A DNA stretch of 64,000 nucleotides from Aeromonas hydrophila subsp. hydrophila ATCC 7966. GTDB taxonomy: Bacteria > Pseudomonadota > Gammaproteobacteria > Enterobacterales > Aeromonadaceae. The notes beneath the pieces are model-generated. The model was not told where the DNA came from and did no database searches. It saw only the letters and a list, made by a program, of their open reading frames with translations. The DNA lies in assembly GCF_000014805.1 (NCBI RefSeq), contig NC_008570.1:352501-416500 (forward strand). The letters are read 5' to 3'. Positions 20,132 to 28,713 of this stretch are shown one piece after another (positions within the stretch are counted from its first letter, which is position 1; the number at the start of each line of letters is the position of its first letter). The position numbers and the translations under genes were made by a program.

Positions 20132-21183
20132 CAGTGGGCCGCGACCACGGGATCAGGGCTGCGGGTGTCGACGATCACCTCGGTGGATAGGCCCGGCAGC
20201 AGCTTGCCCGCCAGCGGCCCCGGCTCCGGAATGCGGATCTTGACCGGCACCCGTTGCACGATCTTGGTGAAGTTGCCGGTGGCGTTCTCCGGCGGCAGCA
20301 GGGCGAACTTGGCGCCGGTGGCGGGGGCCAGGCTGTCGATGATCCCCTCGACCGGCTGATCCGGATAGGCATCCAGGATCACCTCCACCTTCTGGCCGGG
20401 CTGCATGTGGAGCAGCTGGGTCTCCTTGAAGTTGGCCTCGACCCACACCTGCTGCAGCGGCACCAGGCTGGCCACCTGCATGCCGGACTGGACGTAGAGC
20501 CCCGCCCGCAGACTGCGCTTGCCGATGATGCCGTCGGCCGGTGCCCGCAGCTCGGTATAGGCCAGCTCCAGCTTGGCCTGCTCCAGCTGGGCGGCGCTCA
20601 ATGCCAGCTTGGCCTGGTTCTGCTTGGCCTCGGCATCCAGCACCAGCAGCCGCTCGCGGGCGGCCTGCAGGGCGGCTTTGGCCTCCTGCTCCTGGGCCTG
20701 GTTGACCTGCAGGCCGGCCCGCACCTCGTCCAGGCTGTCCTGGGAGCTGTAGTGGCGCTGGTTGAGCTGGCTGACGCGGCGCACCTGTTGCTGGGCCCGC
20801 ACCTGTTCGGCATTGGCCGAGCTGACCTTGGCTTCGGCCTGGCGAATGAGGCTCAGCTGCTGGGTGCGGGTGGCGGCGAGATTTTCCGCCGTCGCCTGAT
20901 TGAGGCGCAGGTCGGCTTCGGCCTCGGCCACCTTGGTCTTGTACTCCCGGTCGTCGAGGCGGGCGATGAGCTGGCCGGCCTTCACCGGCTGGTTGTCGGT
21001 CACCAGCACTTCGCTGATGTAGCCGGACAGCTTGGAACCGATGCCGGTGACCTCGCTCTGCAGGTAGGCGTTGTCGGTGCTCTCGAAATAGCGGCCGTGC
21101 AGATACCAGTAACCGGCAAACAGCAGGCCGAGCAGGGCCAGGATCATGGCTGCCAGCAGGGGGATCTTCTTGTGTTGACTCAT
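20131..21183 (-). CDS. emrA: EmrA-like HlyD/membrane-fusion adaptor
   Basis: The 350-residue periplasmic adaptor has one N-terminal membrane anchor (KIPLLAAMILALLGLLFAGY). A biotinyl-lipoyl half-motif follows (GSKLSGYISEVLVTDNQPVK), then a long alpha-hairpin coiled coil (about 90-200) and the second half YTELRAPADGIIGKRSLRAG. It links EmrB to an outer-membrane channel. First gene of the emrAB unit, whose promoter lies in the 96-base gap shared with the divergent LysR gene. Confidence 0.92.
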   Translation of the reverse strand: MSQHKKIPLLAAMILALLGLLFAGYWYLHGRYFESTDNAYLQSEVTGIGSKLSGYISEVLVTDNQPVKAGQLIARLDDREYKTKVAEAEADLRLNQATAENLAATRTQQLSLIRQAEAKVSSANAEQVRAQQQVRRVSQLNQRHYSSQDSLDEVRAGLQVNQAQEQEAKAALQAARERLLVLDAEAKQNQAKLALSAAQLEQAKLELAYTELRAPADGIIGKRSLRAGLYVQSGMQVASLVPLQQVWVEANFKETQLLHMQPGQKVEVILDAYPDQPVEGIIDSLAPATGAKFALLPPENATGNFTKIVQRVPVKIRIPEPGPLAGKLLPGLSTEVIVDTRSPDPVVAAH

Positions 21184-21279
21184 GTGGGGGATTCCTGAAC
21201 TTAAGAGAGGCAGGCTAACACTGGCCGACTGTTTCGATTAGTATCCATTTATGAGATATACAGTTTCACTGGTGCAACA

Positions 21280-22182
21280 ATGGATCTGAACGCTGCATTG
21301 ATTCTAGTGCGGATCGTCGACAAGGGTTCCTTCACGGCGGCCGCCCAGGAGCTGGGCATGACCAAGGCGACGGTGAGCCGGCGCATCGCCGAGCTGGAGC
21401 AGCGCCTCGGCGTGCGGCTGCTCTACCGTTCGACCCGCCAGCTCACCCTGACCGAGGCCGGCGAGCAGTACTATCTGCGCTGCAGCAAGGCAGTGGACGA
21501 GCTGGCCCAGGCCGAGCTGATGGTGAGTGCCAGCCAGCAGGAGGTGACCGGCACCCTCAAGCTGGCGGTACCCATCGAGGCAGGGCAGCTGGTGGTGGGC
21601 AGGCTGGTGGCGGAGTTTTTGCAGGCCTATCCCGGCCTGCAGGTGGAGCTGGAGCTGACCAATCGCATCGTGGATCCCATCAACGAGGGGCTGGATGCGA
21701 TCGTGCGGATCGGCGACATGAGCGATTCGAACCTGGCGGCGCGGCGGCTGTGGAGCAACGCCCGCCTGATCTGTGCCAGTCCGGCGTACCTGGCGCGCAG
21801 CCCCGCCATCACCCATCCCGAGGATCTGGTGCATCATGAGCGGGTGGCGGTGACCAGCGGCTTTCTGGCGTCGCACTGGTGCTTCGAGCGGGATGACAAG
21901 GAGGTGCTGGTTGACCCTCCCTCCCGCTTTCGGGTTAATAATATAACCTGTGCCAGAGAGGCGGCGAAGGCCGGGCTGGGGCTCGCCTCCCTGCCCGCCA
22001 TGCTCTGCCACGAGGAGCTGGCGAGCGGGACCCTGGTGTCCGTGCTGCCCGAGTGGCAGCAGCCCAGGGTGCCGATTTACCTGCTGTTTCCGGAACGGCG
22101 GTTGATGCCGCGAAAATTGCGGGTGTTCATCGACTTCATCGTGGCCAAGGGGGCCGACTACGGCATCGATACTCTGCTGTAG
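21280..22182 (+). CDS. LysR-family regulator divergent from emrAB
   Basis: This 300-residue LysR protein of the AaeR/DsdC-like subgroup has the HTH MDLNAALILVRIVDKGSFTA with MTKATVSRRIAELEQRLGVR. The effector domain contains LDAIVRIGDMSDSNLAARRL. Divergent arrangement with emrAB and a 96-base shared promoter region argues that it controls the pump. A short palindrome-like segment around 21235-21262 (ATTAGTATCCATTTATGAGA) may be its site, but this is only a guess. Confidence 0.88.
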   Translation: MDLNAALILVRIVDKGSFTAAAQELGMTKATVSRRIAELEQRLGVRLLYRSTRQLTLTEAGEQYYLRCSKAVDELAQAELMVSASQQEVTGTLKLAVPIEAGQLVVGRLVAEFLQAYPGLQVELELTNRIVDPINEGLDAIVRIGDMSDSNLAARRLWSNARLICASPAYLARSPAITHPEDLVHHERVAVTSGFLASHWCFERDDKEVLVDPPSRFRVNNITCAREAAKAGLGLASLPAMLCHEELASGTLVSVLPEWQQPRVPIYLLFPERRLMPRKLRVFIDFIVAKGADYGIDTLL

Positions 22183-22238
22183 CCGGTCAGAGGCGGTGCC
22201 GTGGTCACGGCATCGTGAGTGGATCTGAGGGGGAAGAC

Positions 22239-22553
22239 ATGGATCACTGGATCAATCTGTATCGGGCTTCCCATTCGCTGGAGGCCCATGCCCTGAAAGG
22301 GGCGCTGGAAGTGGAGGGGGTGCCGGTGCGGCTCAATGGCGAGGCGCTGTCGGGCGCCCTGGGCGAACTGCCGGTGGACCTGCTGCAGGTGACCCTGATG
22401 GTGCGCGAACAGGATCGCAGCAAGGCTGGGCGGGTCATCGAGCGCTATCAGCAGCGCCAGGGCAACGGCTGGCTGTGTGGTCAATGCGGGGAGGAGAACG
22501 GCGCCAACTTCGATGTCTGCTGGCGCTGCCACCACGATCCCCACGAAAATTAA
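22239..22553 (+). CDS. DUF2007-type protein with C-terminal zinc ribbon
   Basis: The 104-residue protein begins MDHWINLYRASHSLEAHALK. It has the DUF2007 segment ALKGALEVEGVPVRLNGEAL (about 18-37) and a C-terminal CxxC-x11-CxxC knuckle (CGQCGEENGANFDVCWRC, about 80-97). DUF2007 members are called putative signal-transducing proteins, without proven function. The ATG at 22239 has GAGGGGGA upstream; the longer frame overlaps the LysR gene and is rejected. Confidence 0.85.
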   Translation: MDHWINLYRASHSLEAHALKGALEVEGVPVRLNGEALSGALGELPVDLLQVTLMVREQDRSKAGRVIERYQQRQGNGWLCGQCGEENGANFDVCWRCHHDPHEN

Positions 22554-22567
22554 TCGCTCGCCCTGCC

Positions 22568-23851
22568 TCAGCGCAGGGTGAAGTCGATGTCCTCGCCCGC
22601 GCTGGCGTCGTGATAGGTCGCCAGATCCAGTTCCCGCTCGCTGCGGGCAATCAACACGGATACCAGAATATCGCCGGAGACGTTGACCGTGGTGCGCGCC
22701 ATGTCGAGGATCCGGTCGATCCCGGCGATCAGCGCCACCCCTTCCAGCGGCAGTCCCACCGCAGTCAGCGTCAGCGTCAGCAGCATCAGGCCGGTGCCTG
22801 GCGTGCCCGCCGTGCCGATGCTGGCCAAGGTCGCGATGCTGATGATGGTCAGGTAATCCACCATGTGCAGATCCACCCCGAAGGCCTGGGCCACGAACAG
22901 GGCGGTAACCCCTTGATAGAGCGCGGTGCCATCCATGTTGATGGTGGCGCCGATGGGCAGCACCTTGGCGGTGATGGCGGGAGAGACCCCGAGCCGGCGC
23001 TCGGCGCAGGCCAGGCTGATGGGCAGGGTGCTGTTGCTGGAACTGCTGGTGAAGGCCACCGCCTGGGCATCGACGATGCTCTTGAAGTAGTGCAGCGGAT
23101 TGAGGCGGGCCAGCAGGATCAGCAGGCTGCTGTAGACGCCGAGCACGTGCAGCAGGCAGCCGAGGTAGACGGCACCGATCACCTTGAGCAGCGGCAGCAG
23201 CAGGCTCATGCCGTACTTGCCGGTCATCCAGGCCATCAGGGCGCAGACGCCGTAAGGGGCCAGTGCCATCACCATCTGGGTCAGCTTGAACATCCCCTCC
23301 GCCAGCGAGGTGAAGAACAGGATGGCGGGGCGACCGCGCCGACCGGTGGCGTTGAGGGCGAGGGCGAGGGCCACTGCGAACACGATCACCTGCAGGATCT
23401 TGCCATCCACCATGGCCTGCACCGGGTTGCGCGGCACCAAGTGGCTTAGCACGCTGGCTAGGGTGGGGGATTCCGCCATGCCGACCCGCTCATAGGGCCC
23501 CATGTTGGCGCCCATGCCGGGCTCCAGCAGCCAGCCCATCATCAGGCCGATGCAGATGGCGACGGCGGTGGAGCAGAGGTAGAGGCCGATGGCCTTGCCG
23601 GCGATCCGATCGAGGGTCTTGCCCTTGAGCAGCGAGGTGAGGCCGGCGATGACCGAGCAGAAGATGAGGGGCACCATCAGCATCTGGATGGTGTTGACGA
23701 ACAGCACGCCGATGGGCTTGAGCAGCAACGCCTGCTCGCTGAAACCGGCGCCGAGCCCGATCCCCGTCAGCATGCCGAGCAGGGTCTTCAACCAGAGCGG
23801 GCGGCGGGTCCAGATCCGCCAGGGCTTGAAAGCCAGTCCATGGAACAGCAT
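22568..23851 (-). CDS. Sodium:dicarboxylate/amino-acid symporter (DAACS family)
   Basis: The 427-residue membrane protein has the DAACS hallmarks: the serine-rich AFTSSSSNSTLPISL (hairpin HP1), PIGATINMDGTALYQG, and SIGTAGTPGTGLMLL (HP2). GltP/SstT/DctA homologues import glutamate, aspartate, serine or C4-dicarboxylates with sodium or protons. Residues around DRILDMARTTVNVSGD match the substrate-site helix TM8, where the Arg suggests an acidic substrate. The ATG at 23851 has AAGGA upstream. No regulator is adjacent. Confidence 0.9.
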   Translation of the reverse strand: MLFHGLAFKPWRIWTRRPLWLKTLLGMLTGIGLGAGFSEQALLLKPIGVLFVNTIQMLMVPLIFCSVIAGLTSLLKGKTLDRIAGKAIGLYLCSTAVAICIGLMMGWLLEPGMGANMGPYERVGMAESPTLASVLSHLVPRNPVQAMVDGKILQVIVFAVALALALNATGRRGRPAILFFTSLAEGMFKLTQMVMALAPYGVCALMAWMTGKYGMSLLLPLLKVIGAVYLGCLLHVLGVYSSLLILLARLNPLHYFKSIVDAQAVAFTSSSSNSTLPISLACAERRLGVSPAITAKVLPIGATINMDGTALYQGVTALFVAQAFGVDLHMVDYLTIISIATLASIGTAGTPGTGLMLLTLTLTAVGLPLEGVALIAGIDRILDMARTTVNVSGDILVSVLIARSERELDLATYHDASAGEDIDFTLR

Positions 23852-24059
23852 GACGCCAATGTCCTTATATTCGGTCTGCGGTGGCAAAAAGGGGCGTTAG
23901 TGTAGCCATCCCCTGCTCAGGTTGCCACATTATCGACAAAGCCGCGGCCATCACCAGTACGGACGCAGGGAAATCGGCAATTTGTTGGCCTATATCAAGG
24001 TCGTCGGCAGTGGGGCAGGATTTAATAGGCATCAAATATGTCTATTCAAGAGGTTTGCA

Positions 24060-24305
24060 ATGACTCAATCGGTACACGGTCACGAAGTGATGGAGATGAT
24101 GCTGGCGCATGGCGGCCAGTTTACCCGGGCCAGCCTCAAGCAGGCCATCGACGAGCGCTTCGGTGCCGAGGCTCGTTTCCACACCTGCAGCGCCAGCGAG
24201 ATGGATGCCGAGGCCCTGATCGACTTCCTGGCCAAGCGCGGCAAGTTCATCGAATCGGAGCAGGGTTTCCAGACTCACGCCGACAAGATCTGCAACCACG
24301 GCTGA
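24060..24305 (+). CDS. yecH: YecH-family (DUF2492) metal-binding protein
   Basis: The 81-residue protein has MTQSVHGHEVMEMMLAHGGQ at the N-terminus, the family hallmark HGHEVM. Later it has FHTCSASEMDAEALIDFL and a C-terminal HADKICNH with potential metal ligands. The molecular function is unknown. AAGAGG lies 6 bases before the ATG. A convincing short stand-alone gene between the symporter and yhgN. Confidence 0.88.
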   Translation: MTQSVHGHEVMEMMLAHGGQFTRASLKQAIDERFGAEARFHTCSASEMDAEALIDFLAKRGKFIESEQGFQTHADKICNHG

Positions 24306-24407
24306 TCCCCGCCGGCGAGCGCCCGCCGCGCTCGCCGAATCCCGCCGCCTTTGTTATATTTCGCCCTCTTTCCCCTCCTTTTGTTGAAGGCTTAGCCTGG
24401 GCGTTGT

Positions 24408-25007
24408 ATGGACACTTTCTCCGCTGCCGTCATGTTGTTTCTGATCATGGATCCGCTGGGCAACCTGCCGGTCTTCCTGTCGATCCTGCGTCATATCGAT
24501 CCCAAGCGGCGGCGCAAGGTGATGATGCGGGAGCTGCTGTTTTCACTGGTGATCATGATGGCCTTCCTGTTCGTCGGCCAGCAGATCCTCAATTTCCTCA
24601 ACCTGCGGCAGGAGGCGGTCAGCATCGCCGGCGGCATCATCCTGTTCCTCATCGCCATCAAGATGATCTTCCCGAGTGAAGGTGGAGTGACCGGGCTGGC
24701 TGCGGGTGAGGAGCCCTTCCTGGTGCCCATGGCCATCCCCATGATTGCCGGCCCCTCGATCCTGGCGTCCTTGCTGCTGCTGGCCAACCAGGAGCCGACC
24801 CGGATGGCGGACTGGTCGCTGGCGCTGTTGATGGCCTGGGGCGCCAGCGCGGTGATCCTGATGTTCTACGAGGTATTCAACAAGCTGCTGGGTGAGCGAG
24901 GACTCACCGCGGTGGAGCGTCTGATGGGCATGCTGCTGGTGATGATCTCGGTGCAGATGCTGCTCGACGGGGTGCACCACTACTTGGCGGTAACCGGTCA
25001 GAACTGA
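24408..25007 (+). CDS. yhgN: YhgN/MarC-family inner membrane protein
   Basis: The 199-residue, six-helix protein starts MDTFSAAVMLFLIMDPLGNL and contains the family's conserved LPVFLSIL, VGQQILNFLNL and PMAIPMIAGPSILASLLLL. MarC-family proteins were once proposed to act in antibiotic resistance; transport function is unproven. E. coli YhgN is of the same length. Followed by a strong terminator. Confidence 0.92.
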   Translation: MDTFSAAVMLFLIMDPLGNLPVFLSILRHIDPKRRRKVMMRELLFSLVIMMAFLFVGQQILNFLNLRQEAVSIAGGIILFLIAIKMIFPSEGGVTGLAAGEEPFLVPMAIPMIAGPSILASLLLLANQEPTRMADWSLALLMAWGASAVILMFYEVFNKLLGERGLTAVERLMGMLLVMISVQMLLDGVHHYLAVTGQN

Positions 25008-25033
25008 CCGGCCGGCAGGCCAACAGAAAAGAC

Positions 25034-25061
25034 ACGGGGCTCGACGAGCCCCGTTTTTTTG
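25034..25061 (+). terminator. yhgN terminator
   Basis: ACGGGGCTCGACGAGCCCCGT forms a GC-rich stem followed by a run of seven T. Confidence 0.9.
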
Positions 25062-25111
25062 CCTGTGAGCCGGCGTGGTGACCGTCAGGGTCTTTCGTCC
25101 CGGTACTGATA

Positions 25112-26080
25112 TCAGGACGGTTCGGCCGCTGTTGGCTCCAGCTTGCCCATGATGAGGGTCAGCAGGGTCTCCCGCAGCCAGCGGTGGCCCGGATCCTCCT
25201 CGTGACGCTGATGCCAGATCAGCAGGTGGGAGATGCTGTCGAGGGCGATGGGCAGCGGCAGCGGCACCAGCGGATAGACCTGGGTCGCGTGGCGGGCGTA
25301 GAGCCGGGAGAGGGTCACTATCATGTCCGAGTGCATGCCCATCCGCAGCGCCGCCTCGAAGGAGGGCACGGTCGCCTCGATGCGGCGATAGAGATCCTGC
25401 TCCGCCAGCTTGTGATCCAGCATCCAGCGGTCGCGCCCCTCGCAATAGGTCTGCACATGGGGATAGGCCAGGTAGCGGGTGAGATCCCACTCCGGTTCGT
25501 GCAGGGCGGGGTGGTCGTGCTGCACCAGGCAGGTCAGATCGTCGATGGCGAGCAGCCGCTGGCAGATGGCGTTGGGCAGGGTGTCGAGCCGAAAGTCCGA
25601 GTTGATGCAGTTCTCCCGCACCGTGAAGGCGATGTCCACCTGGCCCTGGCTCATCTCGGTCAGGCTGTTCTCGGTCCACTCCTCGTAGCGCAGCCGAATG
25701 CCGGGGGCCTGCCGTTTCAGCTCGCTCAGGTAGAGCGGGGCGAACAGGGTAAAGGCGCTGTCCATGCTGGCGATGACGAACTCCCGCTCGGTAGTGGTCG
25801 GGTCAAAATCCGGCGGCTGGATCAGGTTGTCGAGCGACAGCAGGATGGGCTGCAGTTGCTGCTGCAGACTGAGGGCGCGGGCGGTGGGTTCCAGCCCGTA
25901 GGCCGAGCGCACGAACAGGGGGTCGTCGAAGGTTTCCCGCAGCCGGCCGAGCGCCTTGCTGACGGCAGACTGACTCAGGTGCAGCCGACGGGCCGCCCGG
26001 CTGCCGTTCCGCTCTTCCAGCAATACTTGCAGGATAATCAATAGATTGAGGTCGATGCGCCCCAACTGTTCCAGTAACAT
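25112..26080 (-). CDS. LysR-family regulator (LeuO/NodD-like subgroup)
   Basis: The 322-residue protein starts MLLEQLGRIDLNLLIILQVL. The HTH reads SRAARRLHLSQSAVSKALGR followed by LRETFDDPLFVRSAYGLEPT, the style of the LeuO/YbeF/NodD group. The effector region spans about 95-300. GAGGA lies 8 bases before the ATG at 26080; the upstream TTG in frame is rejected. An apparent small RNA and an orphan tatE-like gene are read divergently from its promoter region. The targets are unknown. Confidence 0.85.
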   Translation of the reverse strand: MLLEQLGRIDLNLLIILQVLLEERNGSRAARRLHLSQSAVSKALGRLRETFDDPLFVRSAYGLEPTARALSLQQQLQPILLSLDNLIQPPDFDPTTTEREFVIASMDSAFTLFAPLYLSELKRQAPGIRLRYEEWTENSLTEMSQGQVDIAFTVRENCINSDFRLDTLPNAICQRLLAIDDLTCLVQHDHPALHEPEWDLTRYLAYPHVQTYCEGRDRWMLDHKLAEQDLYRRIEATVPSFEAALRMGMHSDMIVTLSRLYARHATQVYPLVPLPLPIALDSISHLLIWHQRHEEDPGHRWLRETLLTLIMGKLEPTAAEPS

Positions 26081-26120
26081 GATATGAATCCTCTTCAATT
26101 CTTAGATGAATTTATACCAT

Positions 26121-26149
26121 TTGTTTTCATATCTAGGCGAATTTATGCT
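26121..26149 (+). promoter_or_regulatory. Promoter for the candidate small RNA at 26155
   Basis: TTGTTT (26121-26126) and TATGCT (26144-26149) are separated by 17 bases. This predicts a start near 26156, in the gap divergent from the LysR gene. Confidence 0.5.
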
Positions 26150-26154
26150 CGAAA

Positions 26155-26251
26155 CGTCTCTCGCCTTCGATGGCGGCTGGTACAGGATGTAGTGGTTGAG
26201 GGGACAAGTAGCATCAAGCAATACGGCGACCCTGGGTCGCCGTATTTTTTG
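26155..26251 (+). ncRNA. Candidate small RNA with strong terminator
   Basis: A roughly 97-base predicted transcript with no protein gene in it. It ends in a perfect 10-bp hairpin (ATACGGCGAC-CCTGG-GTCGCCGTAT) plus a T6 tract at 26221-26250, and a promoter-like pair lies just upstream. The terminator faces plus, while the adjacent coding gene on that side (LysR) runs minus, so it has no protein gene to terminate. It does not resemble Spot 42, RyhB, CyaR, MicA, FnrS or GlmZ by eye. A 15-codon ORF (from the ATG at 26145) lies over the predicted start and could instead be a leader peptide. Confidence 0.5.
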
Positions 26252-26353
26252 AATGATTTATTTGCAAACTTGCACCTGTCTTGATTTTGCCCAACAATCT
26301 TTGCGCCTTCTTTTGATACAAACAATCGGTATCTATCAGTCAGGAGTATCCCT

Positions 26354-26515
26354 ATGGGACTCGGTGGAATTCATATCTGGCATTTGTTGATCCTGCTCGT
26401 CGTCGTGGTCGTGGTGTTTGGTAGCAAACGCCTTGCCGGCGCCGGGGAAGATCTGGGCACCGCCATCAGGGATTTTCGTAAAGCCTTGCGTGACGATGAA
26501 TCACAGCCGAAATAA
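26354..26515 (+). CDS. tatE: TatA/TatE-like twin-arginine translocase subunit, short
   Basis: The 53-residue protein starts MGLGGIHIWHLLILLVVVVV and continues VFGSKRLAGAGEDLGTAIRD. The pattern of a short N-terminus, one membrane helix, an FGSKRL hinge and an amphipathic helix with G.DLG.AI..F is diagnostic of TatA/TatE, which polymerise to form the Tat export pore. The C-terminal tail is very short. No tatB or tatC is adjacent, so this is an orphan copy like E. coli TatE. CAGGAG lies 6 bases before the ATG. It is followed 14 bases later by the YfcZ-like gene and probably co-transcribed with it. Confidence 0.85.
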   Translation: MGLGGIHIWHLLILLVVVVVVFGSKRLAGAGEDLGTAIRDFRKALRDDESQPK

Positions 26516-26529
26516 GTGGGAGTTGAATG

Positions 26530-26832
26530 ATGTCCGTAGAAGAGAAAGTGGAATTGAACGAGACCTGTGACAGCTGCGGCTGCTTCGCCGAAATTGGTAC
26601 CATCATCGGCGAAGGTGACGATGTGATGGAGCTGGTGATCGAGGCCGCAGCAGAAGCCGACGCTCGCGCCAAGCTGGCCGCCTACGAGGCGCTGGCCAAG
26701 CAGGTCACTGCCGAAGCCACAAGCAGCAGCGAACTCAGTCAGGGCGCCAACGGCGTGATCCTGAAAGCCCGCCTGCAATTCACCTGCACCGCCGAAAAAC
26801 TCATTTTCGAGATGCGTGCCCGCTCTATCTGA
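26530..26832 (+). CDS. yfcZ: YfcZ/YiiS-family (DUF406) small protein
   Basis: About 100 residues. MSVEEKVELNETCDSCGCFA followed by EIGTIIGEGDDVMELVIEAA matches the DUF406 family, including the CDSCGCFAEIGTII block. Cytosolic, function unknown. Two consecutive ATG codons (26527 and 26530); GGGAG lies close upstream and the second gives the usual family start. Confidence 0.88.
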   Translation: MSVEEKVELNETCDSCGCFAEIGTIIGEGDDVMELVIEAAAEADARAKLAAYEALAKQVTAEATSSSELSQGANGVILKARLQFTCTAEKLIFEMRARSI

Positions 26833-26843
26833 GCCTGCTGATG

Positions 26844-26867
26844 ACACGGCAGGCTTGCCTGCCGTGT
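26844..26867 (+). terminator. Hairpin after tatE-yfcZ
   Basis: ACACGGCAGGC-TT-GCCTGCCGTGT is a perfect 11-bp stem just after the yfcZ-like stop. The T run is missing, so its terminator function is uncertain. Confidence 0.5.
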
Positions 26868-27057
26868 TGACCCTTCTGCTGTGGGTCCACGTTCTATAGT
26901 TAGTTATCCCACAGACGGTTTTGCCCGACGCGAGTCGGCCAACAGAAGGCGATCTCATCATGGTTCAGCGCTGGTTCTTCGCCATTTTCCCCACCTTTAT
27001 TTGCCACCCGTTGGACTGGCTCCCGCTCGCGGCGAAGCAACCGCAGGCGCTTGCATC

Positions 27058-28482
27058 ATGAGACGACGCTGGCTTTGGGGCCTGCTCGCTCTGTGTGCGC
27101 TGCCGCTGCTGGCGGCGGATCTCAAGCCGCAACGGCTGCCCCAGCCCGGGGATCTCGCCAGCATATTGCAAAAGAAAGAGCTCAGGGCCCTGGTGGTCTA
27201 TGAGCGGGGCTTCTTCTTCTTCGACAAGGGGGCCCAGCACGGCATCCTGGTCAACCAGCTGCAGGGATTCGAGCGCTGGCTGAATCAGACCTACCTGGCC
27301 AAGGAGAAGATCAAGCTCAAGATCATCTACATCCCGGTGCGTCAGGACAAGCTGCTGGACTACCTCACCGAGGGGCGGGGAGATCTGGTGGCCGCCAACA
27401 TGACGGTGACGCCGACCCGGCGCGAACAGGTGACCTTCTCTAACCCGGTGATCGCCCCCATCGAAGAGTGGGTGGTGAGCCAGCACAGCCTGCCGACCTT
27501 CAACCGCATTACCCAGCTCTCCGGCCGGCGGGTCTGGGTGCGGGCCAGCTCCAGCTATTACGAGAGCCTGCGTCAGCTCAACTGGCTGTTTCGCGAGCTG
27601 GGGCTGCCGCCCATCTATATCGAGACGGTGCCTGAATATCTGCAGGACGGGGATCTGCTGGAGATGGTGGCGGCCGGCATCATACCGCTCACCGTGACCG
27701 ACAGCTTCAAGGGGCGGATCTGGCTCGGCATGATCAGCGGGCTGCGGGCCCACAAGCTGATCCCGCTGCGGGACAATGGCCGCAGCGCCTGGGCCCTGCG
27801 CAACAACAGTCCCGAGCTGCTCAAGGCGGTCAACGACTATCTGGCCGATGCCGGCAAGCGTACCCTTTACAGCGACATGGCTCTGCGCCGTCTGCTGGCG
27901 CGCAACGACCAGATGAGCAACATACTGGCGCCGGATCCGCTGGGCAGGCTGTCGACCATCCGCAAGGTGCTGGAGCAGCAGGCCGACAAGTATCGGCTGG
28001 ACTGGCTGATGCTGGCGGCGCTGGCCTACAAGGAGTCAGGGCTCAATGCCAACATCCGTTCCGAACGGGGGGCGGTGGGGATCATGCAGCTGTTGCCGAG
28101 CACCGGTGGCGAGGTGGGCATTCGCGGCGCCCGGCTTGCCAGTCTGGAGGGCAATGTGGAGGCGGCTTGCCGCTATATGCGGCTGATCCTCGACACCTAT
28201 TTCAATGATCCCAAGCTGGACGTGCTCAACCGCCATCTGTTTGCGCTGGCGGCCTACAATGCCGGCCCGAACCGGGTGCAGGCGCTCAGGGCCAAGGCCG
28301 AGGCCGCCGGGCTGGATCCCAACGTCTGGTTCGGCAACGTGGAGCAGCTGGTGGCCAATGAGGTGGGCCAGGGGCCCATCAACTATGTCAGCACCATCTA
28401 CAAGTACTATGTGGCCTACCGTTTCAGCCTGCCCCAGCTAGAGGGCAAGGCGGCCGCCATCGAGGCGGTGGCCCAGCCCTGA
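27058..28482 (+). CDS. mltF: MltF-like membrane-bound lytic transglycosylase
   Basis: The 474-residue exported protein has a signal peptide MRRRWLWGLLALCALPLLAA and no lipobox. A family-3 solute-binding domain follows (about 45-280, with TEGRGDLVAANMTVTPTRRE). The C-terminal SLT domain has catalytic Glu326 in YKESGLNANIRSERGAVGIM and further ALAAYNAGPNRVQALR. MltF enzymes cleave peptidoglycan to 1,6-anhydromuropeptides at the outer membrane. The ATG at 27058 was chosen because the upstream frame lacks homology. Absence of a lipobox cysteine is normal for MltF. Confidence 0.9.
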   Translation: MRRRWLWGLLALCALPLLAADLKPQRLPQPGDLASILQKKELRALVVYERGFFFFDKGAQHGILVNQLQGFERWLNQTYLAKEKIKLKIIYIPVRQDKLLDYLTEGRGDLVAANMTVTPTRREQVTFSNPVIAPIEEWVVSQHSLPTFNRITQLSGRRVWVRASSSYYESLRQLNWLFRELGLPPIYIETVPEYLQDGDLLEMVAAGIIPLTVTDSFKGRIWLGMISGLRAHKLIPLRDNGRSAWALRNNSPELLKAVNDYLADAGKRTLYSDMALRRLLARNDQMSNILAPDPLGRLSTIRKVLEQQADKYRLDWLMLAALAYKESGLNANIRSERGAVGIMQLLPSTGGEVGIRGARLASLEGNVEAACRYMRLILDTYFNDPKLDVLNRHLFALAAYNAGPNRVQALRAKAEAAGLDPNVWFGNVEQLVANEVGQGPINYVSTIYKYYVAYRFSLPQLEGKAAAIEAVAQP

Positions 28483-28489
28483 CGTCCTG

Positions 28490-28636
28490 CTAGTGCGGTT
28501 GGGTGGGCGGGGCGAAGGGCTGCCAGGCCTGATCCTTATGCTGCAAATACCAGGGAGTCAGCTGGCCGCTTGGCGAGGGATCCGGCTCACTAGCCTGCGG
28601 TCTGTGACTGATGGCGGGGCGATCCGTGAGTTCCAT
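28490..28636 (-). CDS. 48-residue ORF of unknown function
   Basis: ATG at 28636 with AAGGA 8 bases upstream. The protein begins MELTDRPAISHRPQASEPDP and ends WQPFAPPTQPH. It is Pro-rich, hydrophilic, with a central LTPWYLQHKDQAWQPF motif. It fills most of the gap between mltF (convergent, 7 bases away) and the phospholipase gene (divergent), and the region is otherwise empty. No family recognised. Evidence is the ribosome site and the fit to the gap, so confidence is moderate. Confidence 0.5.
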   Translation of the reverse strand: MELTDRPAISHRPQASEPDPSPSGQLTPWYLQHKDQAWQPFAPPTQPH

Positions 28637-28713
28637 GGTAAATTCCTTCATCCTGTTGCTACGAGGCCCTTAGCCAGCGTTATGCCATTTCCTCATGACA
28701 GGCGGATGACGCC

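Noticed and set aside
26084..26284. 66-codon plus-strand ORF upstream of tatE
   Set aside because: It runs through a promoter-like element and a terminator hairpin and has no homology; an sRNA fits better.
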